A stretch of 64,000 nucleotides of DNA from Candidatus Tokpelaia hoelldoblerii. Lineage in GTDB: Bacteria > Pseudomonadota > Alphaproteobacteria > Rhizobiales > Rhizobiaceae. Made by a program: the position numbers and the translations under genes. Of this stretch, positions 19,831 through 29,800 are shown one piece after another. The first letter of the stretch is position 1. Every line of letters begins with the position of its first letter. The stretch spans positions 1,674,001 through 1,738,000 of the forward strand of contig CP017315.1 in assembly GCA_002005325.1 (NCBI GenBank), given 5' to 3'. The notes beneath the pieces are model-generated. The model was not told the DNA's origin, did not search any database, and worked only from the letters and a program-made list of their open reading frames with translations.

Positions 19831-20448
19831 TCAGCAAAAGCCCGCCTTTTTCAGCAGATTATAAGCCTGCAACACCTCGCGGAAGCGTTCTTCCGAACTT
19901 CTGTCGCCACCATTGGAATCGGGATGGTGCCTTTTGACCAGTAATTTATATTGCGCCTTGATTTTATCAGCCGAAGCGCCAGCTTCAAGCTCCAGCGTGA
20001 CAAAGGCTTTGCGTTCAAGGGTTTTCAGCCGGCGCACCGGGGCAGCCCGGGCGCGGCCTTCCTGAAACGTGTTGAACACACCATGCAGCCGGCGCTGCGA
20101 GGCGGCGGAACCGGACCGCAATTGCGAAAAACTGTTTGAGGTGCGCGGCGGCGTGCCGTTCGATGCCGCCTTCCATGTCGGGCGGTGGCCGGTGATGGCA
20201 TCTTTTTGAAATTTGGCGATTTCGCTATCGCTCAGACCGGAGAAATAATTGAAATTTTTGTTGTATTCCCGCACATGATCGATACAGAAATGAAAATATT
20301 GCCCCTCGCGATTACGGCCGGCGGGGGCTTTATGTGTGCCCGGCTTGTCACAACCCGCCCACTGGCAGGGCGCCGCCTCGGGTTCTGCCCTGGTTTTTTT
20401 GCTGGCACTGATACGGATAGAATCAAAATATTTCGAACTGCTGGACAT
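19831..20448 (-). CDS. J-domain protein with amino-terminal Cys/His cluster
   Basis: A 205-residue protein whose carboxy end (about residues 140-205) is a J domain: TLELEAGASADKIKAQYKLLVKRHHPDSNGG with the HPD motif, then a helix EERFREVLQAYNLLKKAGF. The J domain at the carboxy end separates it from classical DnaJ. The amino end has CQWAGCDKPGTHKAP...FHFCIDHVREYN, a Cys/His cluster that could bind a metal. Such proteins stimulate DnaK; the client is unknown. I placed the start at ATG 20448 (MSSSSKYFDS) because homologous proteins begin here and the upstream frame is not protein-like. It is divergent to bolA. Confidence 0.85.
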   Translation of the reverse strand: MSSSSKYFDSIRISASKKTRAEPEAAPCQWAGCDKPGTHKAPAGRNREGQYFHFCIDHVREYNKNFNYFSGLSDSEIAKFQKDAITGHRPTWKAASNGTPPRTSNSFSQLRSGSAASQRRLHGVFNTFQEGRARAAPVRRLKTLERKAFVTLELEAGASADKIKAQYKLLVKRHHPDSNGGDRSSEERFREVLQAYNLLKKAGFC

Positions 20449-20513
20449 GGTACCTGATAAATAGTGTAAACTCGATTTGACTTTTCCGGGCAAATAGCCC
20501 AAGTTTGTGTGGT

Positions 20514-20528
20514 GTTCCATCCTGGAAC
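20514..20528. promoter_or_regulatory. GTTCCA-TGGAAC palindrome between the J-domain gene and bolA
   Basis: GTTCCA-TCC-TGGAAC is a perfect 6-bp inverted repeat in the divergent gap. Two further GTTCC words follow at about 20554 and 20566. The cluster may be an operator for one or both genes. No regulator is identified. Confidence 0.3.
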
Positions 20529-20592
20529 ATATCAACGGGAAACGTTCCAAAACGGATCCGCAACTGTTCCTATATGGTTTGGGAAACATTCT

Positions 20593-20886
20593 ATGTCCAG
20601 CACTGTTCAGGCGATAATCGAGAGAAAACTGCAAGCCGCATTCCATCCCGATGCACTTGATGTTATCAATGAAAGCCACAAACACGCAGGCCATCATCAT
20701 GATGACGGCACATCCTTTGACGGGACAGGTGAAACGCATTTCCGTGTGCGTATTGTAGCACAAAGTTTTGCAACAATGAAGAGGGTTGAACGCCACCGCG
20801 CTATCACCCGGACACTGGCGGATGAATTGCAGGGCAGCGTCCATGCGCTGGCGATTGAAGCCAGAGCGCCGAATGAGTGGATATAA
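20593..20886 (+). CDS. bolA: BolA-family protein
   Basis: BolA proteins pair with monothiol glutaredoxins and take part in iron-sulfur cluster handling and stress morphology. The 97-residue product has the BolA fold signature: IIERKLQAAFHPDALDVINES, then a His-rich loop (KHAGHHHDD), GETHFRVRIVAQSFATMKRVERHRAI and a helix ending HALAIEA. The conserved His in THFRV is present. The start is the ATG at 20593, which leaves a typical BolA length. The J-domain gene opposite bolA is a common alphaproteobacterial arrangement. Confidence 0.92.
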   Translation: MSSTVQAIIERKLQAAFHPDALDVINESHKHAGHHHDDGTSFDGTGETHFRVRIVAQSFATMKRVERHRAITRTLADELQGSVHALAIEARAPNEWI

Positions 20887-20928
20887 GCGCGTTCACAGGC
20901 TGTTCATTCCATAAGTATAAATAGCCCC

Positions 20929-21882
20929 ATGACAAAAGAAAACAACCCGTCTTTCCTGCTTCCGGCTGCGGCTGACGTGCTTGCGGCGCGGCGGAACTGG
21001 CTGCAATCTCTCACAGGGCAAAGGCGGCTTTCCGCCCTCACTGTTGAAGCATATGAGCGTGACACCCGTCAGTTTCTGCACTTTTTAAGTGAACACACGG
21101 GCAAAATGCCGGAACTTGCCGACCTCTCCGCTTTGCGGGTGGCGGATTTGCGCGCCTTTCTCGCCGCGCGCCGGCGCACGGGCGTCGGCGCGCGCAGTCT
21201 GGGGCGAGGCCTTGCCGGCCTGCGCTCGTTTTTCCGGTATCTTGTCCGTCAGGGGCTGGCGGAAATTCCCGCTGCACAAGCGGTCCGCTCACCCAAACAG
21301 CCCAAATCCCTGCCAAAACCGCTGACCGTCACAGATGCCGTCAATCTCGTCGATTCCCGAACGCAGCTTGATGAAGAACCATGGATTGCGGCGCGCAATG
21401 CCGCTGTCCTCATCCTGCTTTACGGCTGCGGCCTGCGCATCGCTGAAGCGCTGTCCCTGAAAGGCGGCGACCTTGCCGACCCTGCACAAACCAGCCTTTA
21501 TATTACCGGCAAGGGTCGCAAAACCCGCCTTGTGCCGCTCATTGCCGCTGTTGGAGAAGCCGTCTCCGCCTATCGTAATTCATGCCCTTATATCCTGACA
21601 CCGGAAGGGGCACTGTTTCGCGGTGCCCGAGGTGGTGCACTGCAACCCGCCATTATCCAGCGCGCAGTACAGAAACTGCGCGCCAGCCTTGGCCTGCCGG
21701 ACAGCGTCACCCCGCACGCGCTGCGCCATTCCTTTGCCACACATCTGCTAACCGCTGGTGGCGATTTGCGCGCCATTCAGGAATTGCTCGGCCATGCCAG
21801 CCTTTCCACCACACAGATTTACACCGGCGTTGACAGCGAGCGCCTTCTGGAAATCTATCAAAAAAACCATCCACGCGCTTGA
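20929..21882 (+). CDS. xerC: Tyrosine recombinase XerC
   Basis: XerC, with XerD, resolves chromosome dimers at dif. The 317-residue product has the amino-terminal SAM-like core-binding domain (LTVEAYERDTRQFLHFL) and the catalytic domain. All key residues are present: Arg in YGCGLRIAEALSL, Lys in ITGKGRKTRLVPL, His-x-x-Arg in TPHALRHSFATHLL, His in ELLGHASLSTTQIYT, and the nucleophile Tyr in that last motif. XerC is favoured over XerD by the amino-terminal resemblance to rhizobial XerC. It stands 42 bases after bolA, away from any integron or phage. Confidence 0.88.
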   Translation: MTKENNPSFLLPAAADVLAARRNWLQSLTGQRRLSALTVEAYERDTRQFLHFLSEHTGKMPELADLSALRVADLRAFLAARRRTGVGARSLGRGLAGLRSFFRYLVRQGLAEIPAAQAVRSPKQPKSLPKPLTVTDAVNLVDSRTQLDEEPWIAARNAAVLILLYGCGLRIAEALSLKGGDLADPAQTSLYITGKGRKTRLVPLIAAVGEAVSAYRNSCPYILTPEGALFRGARGGALQPAIIQRAVQKLRASLGLPDSVTPHALRHSFATHLLTAGGDLRAIQELLGHASLSTTQIYTGVDSERLLEIYQKNHPRA

Positions 21883-21902
21883 ATTTAAAAGAAAAAATAA
21901 AA

Positions 21903-22913
21903 TTAATATTCAATCACCAGCTTGCCTATACTTGTTCCTGTTTCGATTTTTCGCTGCGCTTTGCGTAATGTTGCGGCGCTAAGGGATGACATAATTTCCG
22001 TCCCCGTCGGCTGTAATTTTCCGGCATCCACCAATGCCGCAATTTCAGTCAAAATTTTGCCCTGCTCCGCCATATCATCGGTTTTGAACAGTGCCCGCGT
22101 TGCCATATATTCCCAATGAATGGAAACAGATTTCTGCTTGAAAGGCGTAATGTCAAAGCTCTCCGGGCTGTCAATCAGGCCAAACCGCCCTTGCGGGGCG
22201 ATGAGTGCGGGATATTGCGGCAGGTAATCGGCTGAATACGTGGTAGAGAAAACAAACGCCGCCTGCTCTATGCCCGCAGCCTGCAGTTGCGGCAAAAGCG
22301 GCGCGCGGTGGTTGATGACATCATGCGCGCCCATTTTCTTTGCCCAGTCTGCCGTTTGCGGGCGCGAGGCGGTGGCAATCACCGTGCAGTCACTGTTCAC
22401 CCGCGCCAATTGTATGGCCATGGAACCGACCCCGCCTGCACCGCCGATAATCAGCACGGCGTTCTTGCCCTTATGCACCGGCGTTTGAAGACGCAACCGG
22501 TCAAACAGCATTGCATAGGCGGTCAGGCCCGTTAAAGGCAGCGCCGCGGCGGCGGTAAAATCAAGACTTTGCGGTTTCAGGGCAATCAGGCGTTCATCCA
22601 CCGCCTGCAACTGTGCGTTCGATCCCTGGCGGCCAAGATCACCGGCATAAAATACCGCATCGCCGGTTTTGAAATTCTGCACGCCCGCACCGGTTCTGAT
22701 GATAACCCCGGCAGCGTCAAAGCCAAGCACCCGCGGCCTGCCGCCCACAGGGGCGGCGCTCAGCCGAGTCTTGCTGTCCACCGGATTAACCGAAACAGCA
22801 CGGACTTCCACCAGCACATCACGCGCGCCCAGTTCCGGTTCCGGCAGGTCAAGATCCACCAGAGAATCCGGGGCTTCAATGGGTAATGATTTAAAATAGC
22901 CGACAGCTTTCAT
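21903..22913 (-). CDS. Zinc-type alcohol dehydrogenase-like / quinone oxidoreductase
   Basis: A 336-residue MDR-superfamily protein. It has the GroES-like part (VEVRAVSVNPVDSKTR, VLGFDAAGVI) and the Rossmann motif IIGGAGGVGSMAIQLAR. Catalytic zinc ligands (Cys/His pair) are not obvious, so it is a NADPH:quinone or enone reductase type rather than an alcohol dehydrogenase. The start at ATG 22913 has GGAGG upstream. It lies between trxA and convergent xerC, where relatives often carry folC, so the locus looks rearranged. Its physiological substrate cannot be told. Confidence 0.82.
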   Translation of the reverse strand: MKAVGYFKSLPIEAPDSLVDLDLPEPELGARDVLVEVRAVSVNPVDSKTRLSAAPVGGRPRVLGFDAAGVIIRTGAGVQNFKTGDAVFYAGDLGRQGSNAQLQAVDERLIALKPQSLDFTAAAALPLTGLTAYAMLFDRLRLQTPVHKGKNAVLIIGGAGGVGSMAIQLARVNSDCTVIATASRPQTADWAKKMGAHDVINHRAPLLPQLQAAGIEQAAFVFSTTYSADYLPQYPALIAPQGRFGLIDSPESFDITPFKQKSVSIHWEYMATRALFKTDDMAEQGKILTEIAALVDAGKLQPTGTEIMSSLSAATLRKAQRKIETGTSIGKLVIEY

Positions 22914-22977
22914 AAACGGCGCCTCCATCCTTGCCGGAAGAATAGCGAAAGCTGCCGGTGCAATCAAGCGATAGTCT

Positions 22978-23298
22978 TTAAAGCGCTGACTTGATCCAGT
23001 CTGACAGGCGGCTTTTCGGCGCCGCGCCCACCATGTTGGACGCAAGTTCGCCATCCTTGAACAGCAGCAGCGTCGGAATAGAGCGCACGCCGAACTGTGC
23101 TGCAAGCTCAGGGTTCTCATCAATATTCAGTTTGGCGATTGTCACCTTTCCTGCCATCTCGGCAGCAATTTCATCAAGCGAAGGCGCAATCATCTTGCAA
23201 GGGCCGCACCATTCTGCCCAGAAATCAACAACAACCGGCTCTGCCGCTTTCAAAACCTTTTCTTCAAAATTATTGTTGTCTACCGTTACAGTGGCCAT
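22978..23298 (-). CDS. trxA: Thioredoxin 1
   Basis: Thioredoxin is the cytoplasmic dithiol that reduces ribonucleotide reductase, PAPS reductase and many other proteins. The 106-residue product is a single thioredoxin fold with the active site [13 protein letters not shown], the cis-proline segment [13 protein letters not shown] and no signal peptide. Length and motif match TrxA. It follows addA by 80 bases, the usual partner in Rhizobiales. Confidence 0.96.
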   Translation of the reverse strand: MATVTVDNNNFEEKVLKAAEPVVVDFWAEWCGPCKMIAPSLDEIAAEMAGKVTIAKLNIDENPELAAQFGVRSIPTLLLFKDGELASNMVGAAPKSRLSDWIKSAL

Positions 23299-23378
23299 GT
23301 TTTTTCCTCTTCATTATTTCTCCAGACTGAATCTGGCCGACAGGATGATTCCCGTCAAGGGACAAATCTTCTCTTTAT

Positions 23379-26300
23379 TTATACCGGCTTGACAGTTTGC
23401 GCCAGTTTTTCCAGCAAAACCTGCTGCTTTTTTCTGTCCGGTTCAAAAACCGTTGCATCCTGCATATAAACCAGCATTGTGCGGATTTCATGATCGGGAT
23501 AAATCTGCCCGAGCAGTTTCTGATAAAGCGCCAGCTGCAACAGGTAAGCGTCCGGAATATCCGCCGCACTTTGCGGCGGGCGGCCGGTTTTAAAATCGGC
23601 AATGAGGACACGATCCGGCAACACCGCCAGCCGCGCAATCTGGCCGGAAACCGGACGTCGGCGGCCATGCATATCAACCATCCCCATAACCGCCGCTTCC
23701 GCCCGGCTGCCCGTGTCAAACAATGGCGCAAGATCAGGGCGTCCCAGCACCGCGAAGACACCGGCCAAAACTTCCGCCCGCTGCTCTTCGCTCCAGTGCG
23801 GGGCGGCATGTTGCAGATAAGTCCGCGCGCGGGCGGCGCGTTCTTCCACCGCAAGCGCCGGCAGATACTGCATCAGCCTGTGCACAAGGTTGCCGCGCTC
23901 AATGGCAAAGGATGAGGCAACAGGCCCATCTGTTTCCAGCACCGGCGAGCAACGCATATGGGCGGGATCAAGGGCGGGCGCCACCTCGATCAGCACAGAA
24001 GCGCCGGAAGGTGAAAGCGGCTGCGGCAGGCCCTGTTCAGCCACCGCCTTGCGGCGCAGATAATCCGGCAAAGGCGGCAGGGGCGGCACAGGCGGCGTGC
24101 CTGTTTCCTGTACAATCGGCATTTCGCCCTGCCGCGGCAGGCAATAACGCCAGGCCTGCACACCATCCACCATCTGCGCCAGCGGTTGCGCCTTGTCAAG
24201 CAACGCCCCGCTCACCACCGGCAGCCAGCTGTCTTCCACCTTGTTTCTACCACGATAGCCGCAGACAACCAGCCGGTCTTCCGCCCGGGTCATGCCAACA
24301 TAAAGCAGGCGGCGATATTCTTCCGCCGCACGCTGTTTCAGGTTTTCAATGACGGCGTCACCGGCTTTTGTCTGCAGTTCTTTTTTCGGATACCAGACCG
24401 GCACAACACCATCCCGGGACGGAACAGGCAGCAATTTTTGCGCATGCCTGGCATTCCAGATGGCGCTGCCATCATCAACCAGAAACACCACCCGCCCTTC
24501 AAGCCCCTTGGCGGCGTGCACTGTCATAATGCGCACTTCTTCACGGTTCTGGTCAAGCTCACGCTTGATTTCAGGATTGACCAGACGCAGGGTTTCCAAA
24601 AACGCCTGCAAACCGGGCAGACCGGTTTTCTGCATGGCGAGGGTGTAGTCGAGAAACGCGTCCAGCACATCGCCCGCCTCACTGCCCAGACGCGCCAGAA
24701 TTTTGCACCGCCCGCCATTTTGCGACAGCACACGGCTGTAAAATTCAAACACCGGCGTAATGTCGGCAAGTGCGCGATAGTGGCGCAGTTCGTCCACCAC
24801 TGCGCCAAGCCGTGTATCCTCGCGCGCTGCTTTTTCCAGCGCCGCAAACAAAGTGCCGCTACGCGCCGGCGCCAAGGCCAGCAGATCGTTTTCTTCCAGC
24901 GCGAAAAGCGGGCTTTTCAACACACTCGCCAGCGACAGGTCATCACGCGGCTGCAGCACAAACTGCCCGAGCGCCATCAGATCCCGCACGGCGATATGAT
25001 CGCCCAGCCGCAACCGGTCAGCACCCGCCACAGCAACACCGCGATTTTTCAGCGCCCGCGACAAAGCATGGACAAACTGGCCGCGTTTGCGCACCAGCAC
25101 CATGATGTCACTGGCGCGCATAGGGCGCCGCGCGCCAGCCAGCACTTCACCGCTTCCCAGCCAGCCGGAAATCGTTTCGGCAATCTGCCCGGCCAGCCGG
25201 ACAGCCGGTGAGGCAAGATGGTCAACCGGCAGGCGCCAGTCTTCCGGTTCTTCCACGGTTTCCAGTGCCAGCGCCTCCCAGATATCAACCATGCCCGGTT
25301 CATGCACACGCACGGCAGAGTGGACAGTCGGTTCATTATCCGCGCTCAGCCCCTGGCGGTTTTCTTCTTTTGAAAAAACCTCGTCAACAGCGGACAGCAC
25401 ATCACCGGTAGAGCGAAAGGAAAAATCCAGCCGCACATTGCGGAAAAGCTGCTGTGCTTCTCCAGCACGGTTTTTGACAAAACGGCCATTGGCGGCAAAA
25501 TCCTCCGGCACCGCACCCTGAAAGGAATAGATCGACTGCTTCTCATCGCCCACAGCGAAAATCGTCCGCGCCCCGTCACGCTGACCGGCCCCGGCGAAAA
25601 ATTCATCCGACAGCAGGCGGACAATTTCCCACTGCGCCGGGCTTGTATCCTGCGCCTCATCAACCAGAATATGGTCAATGCCGTTATCAAGCTTATACTG
25701 CACCCAGCGCCCCGCGCCGTCACGTTTGAGCATGGCAAGAGCGCGGTCAATCAGATCGTCAAAATCCAGCAGACCGCGCGCCCGTTTCAGCGCCTCATAA
25801 TCATCAAGCAGCGCCGTCATCAACCGGTAAGCAGCCGTGTTCAAACGCACCACCTCCAGCAGCTTCAGTTTTTCCAGCAAGCCCGCGAGCTTTTTCTGCG
25901 CCTGCAAAAACTGTTCGATACCATCGGGAAGTTTCGCCTGCACCGCTTTGGTGAAAATCGGCGCCGCCTTACGCGGATTGCCAGCGGTGAAATAAGCGCT
26001 TTCACAATAAGCACGGATTTTTTCCGGCTCGCTTTCATTGCGCACAGCTTCCAGCGCCGCAACAAAAGCCGCGGCATTTGTCCCGCCATGCTGTCCCAGG
26101 TTTTCAAGAATATGCCCGTCAAGCAAAGCGCCTGCCCGCAATTCTCCCAGCAGGCGCTCCGCCGTTTCATCACCATCCAGACCAAACAGCGCATAAAACA
26201 GCGCCGCACCTTCATGACGAAAACGCTCAAGCGCGGCTTTCAATTTTTGCCGGCAGGTGATCGTTTCCTGTATCAGCGTTGTAAAGCCATATTCCCCCAC

Positions 26301-26870
26301 CGCTTCCAGCACGCTTTCAAAGGCTTCCGCCAAAACGGTGGAAGGCGCGCGCCAGACCGTTTCCAGCAAGTGGCGTTTTGCTTCTTCAAGCAATGCCGTC
26401 TGCTGCATATCATCCATCATATCAAAATGGCCGGCAATATTGGCTTCCAGCGGAAACTGATGCAACAGCGCTTCACAGAAAGCGTGGATGGTCTGGATCT
26501 TCAGCCCGCCCGGAGTTTCCAGCGCGCGGGCAAACAAGGTGCGTGCGGCGGCGACATGAGCAGGGGAAGCGCGTTTGCTTTCAAGCTTTTGCAAAACATC
26601 GGCCAAAGCCGCATCATCAAGCTGTGTCCACTGCGCCAGCCGGTCGAAAATGCGCCTCTGCATCACAGCGGCGGCGGCCCTGGTGTAGGTGAGGCACAAA
26701 ATCCGCGCCGGTTCTGTCCCGGCCAGCAGCAGGCGGATCACCCGTTCGGTCAGCACATGGGTTTTGCCCGAACCGGCATTGGCCGCCACCCAGACATTGG
26801 CCAGCGGATCGCTTGATTGCGCCTGCGCAGCAAGCGCCTGTTGCGGAATGATGCGGAAAGATTTTGTCAT
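23379..26870 (-). CDS. addA: Double-strand break repair helicase-nuclease AddA
   Basis: AddA is the UvrD-like helicase and one nuclease of the AddAB enzyme, which processes DNA ends for RecA loading. The 1163-residue product has Walker A WVAANAGSGKTHVLTERV near the amino end, Walker B LDFDDLID and ILVDEAQDTSPAQWEIV, helicase motifs III-VI (VGDEKQSIYSFQGA, IMTVHAAKGLEGRVVFL, LLYVGMTRAEDRLVV) and a carboxy-terminal RecB-type nuclease with VLIADFKTGRPP and the QLALYQKLL helix. Its start overlaps the addB stop by 4 bases. The alphaproteobacterial AddAB form replaces RecBCD. Confidence 0.95.
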   Translation of the reverse strand: MTKSFRIIPQQALAAQAQSSDPLANVWVAANAGSGKTHVLTERVIRLLLAGTEPARILCLTYTRAAAAVMQRRIFDRLAQWTQLDDAALADVLQKLESKRASPAHVAAARTLFARALETPGGLKIQTIHAFCEALLHQFPLEANIAGHFDMMDDMQQTALLEEAKRHLLETVWRAPSTVLAEAFESVLEAVGEYGFTTLIQETITCRQKLKAALERFRHEGAALFYALFGLDGDETAERLLGELRAGALLDGHILENLGQHGGTNAAAFVAALEAVRNESEPEKIRAYCESAYFTAGNPRKAAPIFTKAVQAKLPDGIEQFLQAQKKLAGLLEKLKLLEVVRLNTAAYRLMTALLDDYEALKRARGLLDFDDLIDRALAMLKRDGAGRWVQYKLDNGIDHILVDEAQDTSPAQWEIVRLLSDEFFAGAGQRDGARTIFAVGDEKQSIYSFQGAVPEDFAANGRFVKNRAGEAQQLFRNVRLDFSFRSTGDVLSAVDEVFSKEENRQGLSADNEPTVHSAVRVHEPGMVDIWEALALETVEEPEDWRLPVDHLASPAVRLAGQIAETISGWLGSGEVLAGARRPMRASDIMVLVRKRGQFVHALSRALKNRGVAVAGADRLRLGDHIAVRDLMALGQFVLQPRDDLSLASVLKSPLFALEENDLLALAPARSGTLFAALEKAAREDTRLGAVVDELRHYRALADITPVFEFYSRVLSQNGGRCKILARLGSEAGDVLDAFLDYTLAMQKTGLPGLQAFLETLRLVNPEIKRELDQNREEVRIMTVHAAKGLEGRVVFLVDDGSAIWNARHAQKLLPVPSRDGVVPVWYPKKELQTKAGDAVIENLKQRAAEEYRRLLYVGMTRAEDRLVVCGYRGRNKVEDSWLPVVSGALLDKAQPLAQMVDGVQAWRYCLPRQGEMPIVQETGTPPVPPLPPLPDYLRRKAVAEQGLPQPLSPSGASVLIEVAPALDPAHMRCSPVLETDGPVASSFAIERGNLVHRLMQYLPALAVEERAARARTYLQHAAPHWSEEQRAEVLAGVFAVLGRPDLAPLFDTGSRAEAAVMGMVDMHGRRRPVSGQIARLAVLPDRVLIADFKTGRPPQSAADIPDAYLLQLALYQKLLGQIYPDHEIRTMLVYMQDATVFEPDRKKQQVLLEKLAQTVKPV

Positions 26871-29800
26871 TCATCATCTCCCGCACTGCCGGCGGACCAT
26901 TCCTTCACCCGCGCCAGGTGGTCATAATCCCCCTCATACTCCACCAGCGGCGGCATGGCGCGTGACACATAGCCCTGCACAGGGCTTTGATAAAGGCCGA
27001 GCAGGTCTTCCAGGCGCGCCCATGCTTCCTCACTCAAATCCTGCGCGGTTTTATCGAGCTTGCCTGCAACACTTTCCTGCACCACCGTGCCATCACTTTT
27101 TAAACGGATATAAAGCAGATCGGCAGGCGTCCCCATACCGCAACCGGCAAAAGCGCCACGGGCAAGCAGCGCCCCTTCAAGCGCCAGTTGCGGCGCCATC
27201 AAACTGGCCGCCTGCTTGACAGAAGGCGCCATGCCGGTTTTGAAATCCAGAATATCGGCATAACCACCGGCAAACACATCGATCCGGTCAGCCCGGCCGG
27301 AAAGCGTGACACCCGTCTGCCCGACCGGCACCGGACTGGCCGTGACTTCCGCCAGCCGGCGGCGGGGGGAAAGCGATTGTTCAAAGCGCACAATCTCCGG
27401 CGCGAGGTTGACAAACCGCGGCCACCACAAGGCTTCAACATCATCGGGCAGTTCCAGCTTGTCAAATTCAGCCCGCGCAATCCGCATCAGATGCTGAAAA
27501 GCACCCTGATGATAAACATCCCCCTCTTCCTCACCGGCAAAACCCGCCAGGATTGCATGATAAAGCGTGCCGCGCTCCGCTGCCGACGCGTCACGGACCA
27601 GCGGCTCCAGCGGTTTCAGACGCAAAACCTTTTTGGCGTAAATCGCGTAAGGGTCACGGCGCAGGGTTTCAATTTCCGTCACAGAAAAACGCCTGGGCCG
27701 GATGTCCAGCGGCGGCGCAGGGCATGGACGCGGCACAAACGGCACATCAGGCGCGTGGTCAATCAGCCCGGCCCAGTGCAAAAGCACTTTACCGCGCCCG
27801 CGCATGGCGGCCACGGTTTCTTCCCCCAGCACGGTTTCAAGCCGCTGCAACCAGCGTGAAGGCACGGAAGGCGCGTTATCAAGCCGCAGCGCCCGGCTTA
27901 ACACCACCTCATTCATCCCCAGCGCCATCTGAAAATCATGCGCCGCCAAACCGGTAAGCCGCTCCGGCGGCGGCAGGGCTATCGTCGTTTTCATGCCGCG
28001 CGACATAAACGGGTCATTGTGCGCCAGAGCCGGCATCATCCCCTCATTCAGCCCGCCGATCACCATTGTGTCAACCGTTTGCAAGCGCGCTTCCAGCGCT
28101 CCCCAAATAAACAGGCGCGGATGGCCACGGGTGGACAGGCGCACGGTTTCACCGGCAATCAGCGCGTTGAAAATCCCCGGCCATTCCGCGGGCTGAAAAT
28201 CAAGGCCGGTGCGCTCAACAACCAGCCCGCGCAGAAATTGCGCGCAGGCCGCACCGGCTTCACGGCCATAAAGCGTGTTTAACGTCCCGTCCTCATCACG
28301 GCCGAAATTTTCAAAAGCAGCGACTGTCGCCGCTATCGCCTGCCGGATGTTGACCGGACCGTTCAGGGCAGCAAAATCATAAAGCGGCGCGGCGGCTTCA
28401 TCCAGCGCTTCGGCAAGCCCTATCGCCTCATAGATCACGGCCTGATCATAAACCTGATGCGGCGGCATGTCGCCCCCGGCGAGTTTTTGCAGCCGTTCCT
28501 CCACAAATGCCCGCAGTTGCCCAAGCCTTGGCCGCCCCGTGCCGCCGCGCAAGGCAAACAGCTCAAAACGCTCAATGATTTTGCGAAACGCCGCCCGTTC
28601 CTGCCCGGCACGCACCAGCGGATGTTTGAGCAGCGAGAGCAGCGCCACCGGATCGCCGGGCGCAAAAATACAATCAAGCAACAGGCGCAGAAGTGTTGCC
28701 GGTTCGGTTTCTGACAAGGGTGCGCCGCCGGAATCATCAGCCTCAATGCCGAAGCGTTTCAACTCCGCCGCCACACGGCGCGCCAGATTGCGGTCTCCCG
28801 TCACCAGCGCCGCGGTTTTATTGTCATCTTCCAATGCGCGGCGCAGGCACAACGCCAGACTCAACGCTTCCTCACGCTCACCCGCCGCCTCAATCAGCGT
28901 CACATTGGCAAAAGCCTGCACACTCGCCCCGCGGTCAAGCCCGTGCCAGATATCCGTTACCGCTGCCGGTAAAAATGCCTGCGCCACCAATGTTTCACGC
29001 GCCCGCGCCGTCTCATCGACTGTCCCTAAATGCACCACCGCTTCACGCGCCGCGCCGATAGCGCACAACAATGTGCCAAGACTGTATTGCGGATGGCCGA
29101 AAACCGGCGCTGTTTTACCGGTGACAATCGTCTGCCAGTCTGCCGCCGCCATATCGCGGTCAAGGCCGGGCAGCACCACCGCGCCCTGCGGCAGACGGGC
29201 AATGACCTTGACCAGCCCTGCCGTTGCCGGCAGTGAACCGGTGGCGCCCGCGACAATCACCGGCGTGGCGGGCGGGCGCCGTTCAAGCCATGCCGCCTGG
29301 CGGCGAATGGCGCGGTTGCGCCAGAAAGCCGGATTGACAACGCCGCGTTCGCGTAAAATCTGCGGCCAGCCGGTGATGACAATATCAAGGAAATCCATCG
29401 TCACCTGCCACCACTGCGCCACCATATCAGGGGCAATATCATGCAGGCGCGACCAGTCGGCTTCCTCTGTTTCCATTTCATCCATAAGCCGCGCCAGATC
29501 CCGCGCCAGCCAGACAGCATCAGCCGTACTGGCCGGAATCATGATGTCCTCATGGCCAAAAAGATTGCGGATATGGCGGGGAAGATTTTCCCGCCACGGG
29601 CGGACAAGCCGCGCCAGCAGCAACAGCCGCTCGCAAGGCGCAACAGGCGGCAGGTCTGTTTCTTCACTGCCCCCCCCGCCTGCCCTGTCACCGGCAAAAA
29701 CAAACATATCCTCATCCACATCGCCAAACGTGCGGATATCCGGCAGGAAACTGGCCGAAGCAGAACCGCTTTCCACCAGCGCCGCGCGCAACGCCCGCGC

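Noticed and set aside
24186..26816. Plus-strand open frames of 341 and 381 codons opposite addA
   Set aside because: They mirror the codon bias of addA, share the same low-complexity composition and lack any recognisable domain.
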